The translations under genes and the position numbers were made by a program. Shown here piece after piece: positions 63,701 to 64,000 of a stretch of DNA of 64,000 nucleotides; the first letter of the stretch is position 1; the number at the start of each line of letters is the position of its first letter. The stretch is from Verrucomicrobiales bacterium (GTDB lineage: Bacteria; Verrucomicrobiota; Verrucomicrobiia; Limisphaerales; JAYPXF01): the NCBI GenBank assembly GCA_002715965.1, contig PBAL01000022.1, positions 68,683 to 132,682 on the forward strand, given 5' to 3'. Below the pieces are notes generated by a model. That model saw only the letters and a list, made by a program, of their open reading frames with translations, did no database searches and was not told the origin of the DNA.

Positions 63701-63929
63701 CGCCCACATCGATGCGCCGGGTGACGCGCTTCGACTTCGTATCAATGACGTCAACAGTGTCCGCCGGAGTGTTGGCGACGAACACCTGATTCCCGTGCAG
63801 AGCGATCGGCCGGGAGTGTGGACTCAAGAACGACGGATGCCCGATGGGACGGGGCTCGTTTCCAGCGACCGACACAGTAAGGGATAACAATCCGACAGCT
63901 AGGAATCGCATGGGTATTTTGTTACTCAT
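60711..63929 (-). CDS. Exported YVTN beta-propeller / diheme cytochrome c protein with C-terminal ankyrin repeats
   Basis: A 1072-residue protein with signal peptide (a second ATG at 63911, MRFLAVGLLSLTV, is the better start). Residues about 35-450 form a seven-bladed propeller of YVTN-type (VFVANTPADTVDVIDT, IWVANHVSDSVSVIDS and so on). Next comes a region with two heme motifs, CASCH (about 463) and CGNCH (about 625), as in diheme peroxidase-like cytochromes. A beta-rich IPT/TIG-like module (RISGRHIREGANVIVDGR, about 820-910) follows, then three or four ankyrin repeats (about 925-1035, with DGNTPLHVAAFAGNMEIVRLLLRSGA). This domain order is uncommon. First gene of a four-gene unit with the repeat protein, sulfatase and serine hydrolase. 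Confidence 0.88.
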   Translation of the reverse strand: MSNKIPMRFLAVGLLSLTVSVAGNEPRPIGHPSFLSPHSRPIALHGNQVFVANTPADTVDVIDTKSKRVTRRIDVGVDPVCVAVRPDGKEIWVANHVSDSVSVIDSDAKSPTYLHVIATVQDINPETKATRFDEPVGIAFANNQKAYVALSSENRIAVVDVSSRKITKRLFISAQDPRAIAVHGDRLYVLPFESNNKTQLSGGAKDKIDGDLVTFDAWEHSIRVNNVLSIGHKTDIVKHPRVPDRDLYVYDTKTDKFVTVVNTIGTLLYGMAVDSKGNVFVAQTDARNDVNGRAGTKGHGLKEMENRAFLNQITHIKFDGDKSSKPEFIELEPLPPNHPKPDDALATPFAIQISKDDSTLFATAAGSDKLFTVDAKSGKILDRVAVDSVPRGIALKHDQNGKPTQAWVLNAVANTISLVDVSDPKNLKVEASVALQDPTHHAFKRGRIAFNKAAASTTATFSCASCHPDGHTDQLLWVLKTPVVTGGNQIMPRSTMPVRGLRDTEPYHWDGIPGDPYGGINSASIRKHVDPNCDINVPESATRHLIDGGLAATMAMVGDETKNDEGKPGKLSKKERDDMAKFLLNVTFPPAQRRSYDNELSDRAEKGFELFNIIGDIGNNPGTMHCGNCHRMPFWVSTNTRGTGMDAPTWRGAYDRFLILPQGRLNIIEFPFYQRVADRGNNERDIWRLSWSGRRAFDPVWNMVLEGSTGFSGSFGRQATLSKSTADDALTSALLAALEISSDEGAVILRGEGAFIQKGKATDARLSFSKGAYSDDFGTSYSRKQLIKLASKGNFIGTFTARHGKNDDYDHPQPALWTRGPIQTQRGKQQFPRLHGKNRTMRISGRHIREGANVIVDGRKTAGIIKIASKDKIDITLEGLPDYGLHFIQVQNPDGLFSNDFLFHVTDSPENADEVQKLLEAAVSEGDLDEAKRLLARGAKANALPKEGGSPMSTAAYHGQVEILRYLLANGGRPNFENEDGNTPLHVAAFAGNMEIVRLLLRSGASVSKRNHRRQTARDIVSSDWNNATADFYQAIGAATGREFDLAHIRKVRPQISKLLAEHAEGEGRPKR

Positions 63930-64000
63930 TCTATTCGGAGATGAAACTACAGGCCCAACGGGGCGGCTCTAAATTAAACGTGAAACGGCTCAGGATCATT

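Overview
The window looks like a chromosomal segment from a verrucomicrobial (PVC-group) bacterium, probably a Pedosphaera/Limisphaera-type lineage. I infer this from the gene families present: alternative complex III next to Nuo genes, sulfatases, a four-helix-bundle 'S23-like' protein, DP-x-x-A-x-x-W repeat proteins, YVTN/cytochrome proteins, and short interspersed palindromic and tandem repeats between genes. No rRNA gene or other taxonomic marker is present, so this is an inference.

Region 1 (1-6.9 kb) holds housekeeping genes: the end of a secreted FN3-like protein, a small unknown protein, trpD, an SDR dehydrogenase, an FKBP-type prolyl isomerase, the glycerol pair glpF-glpK, and two gene remnants. 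Region 2 (6.9-20.9 kb, + strand) is a near-complete complex I operon, nuoBCDEFGHIJKLMN. It lacks nuoA and is interrupted by a tRNA-Gln gene on the opposite strand. Region 3 (20.9-27.4 kb) holds a two-domain esterase, an unknown protein, an EgtD-like methyltransferase, trpA, and the 2-keto-3-deoxygalactonate pair dgoK-dgoA.

Region 4 (42.1 kb down to 27.4 kb, - strand) is the most remarkable part. It is a tightly packed respiratory gene train: actA-B-C-D-E-F (alternative complex III), a small Cys-rich membrane protein, a CcoN-like oxidase subunit that has lost nearly all heme and copper ligands, a CcoO-like cytochrome c, a membrane-anchored cytochrome c, a small unknown protein, then nuoA, nuoB (interrupted by an in-frame amber codon), nuoC and nuoD. 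The only nuoA in the window sits here, so complex I may be assembled from both loci. A hairpin terminator and several palindromes lie upstream of actA.

Region 5 (42.5-64 kb, - strand) contains a three-gene peptide ABC transporter, a chimeric sulfatase pseudogene, and an RND efflux operon. That operon comprises an adaptor, an RND pump with extra membrane segments, a four-helix-bundle protein, a second RND pump, and a cytochrome c-cupredoxin fusion. It is followed by a gene chain of YVTN-diheme-ankyrin protein, repeat protein, sulfatase and serine hydrolase. Most genes within each operon overlap by 1-4 bases, implying strong translational coupling.

The best candidate for something undescribed is the ligand-stripped CcoN-like subunit with its cytochromes, embedded between alternative complex III and complex I genes.
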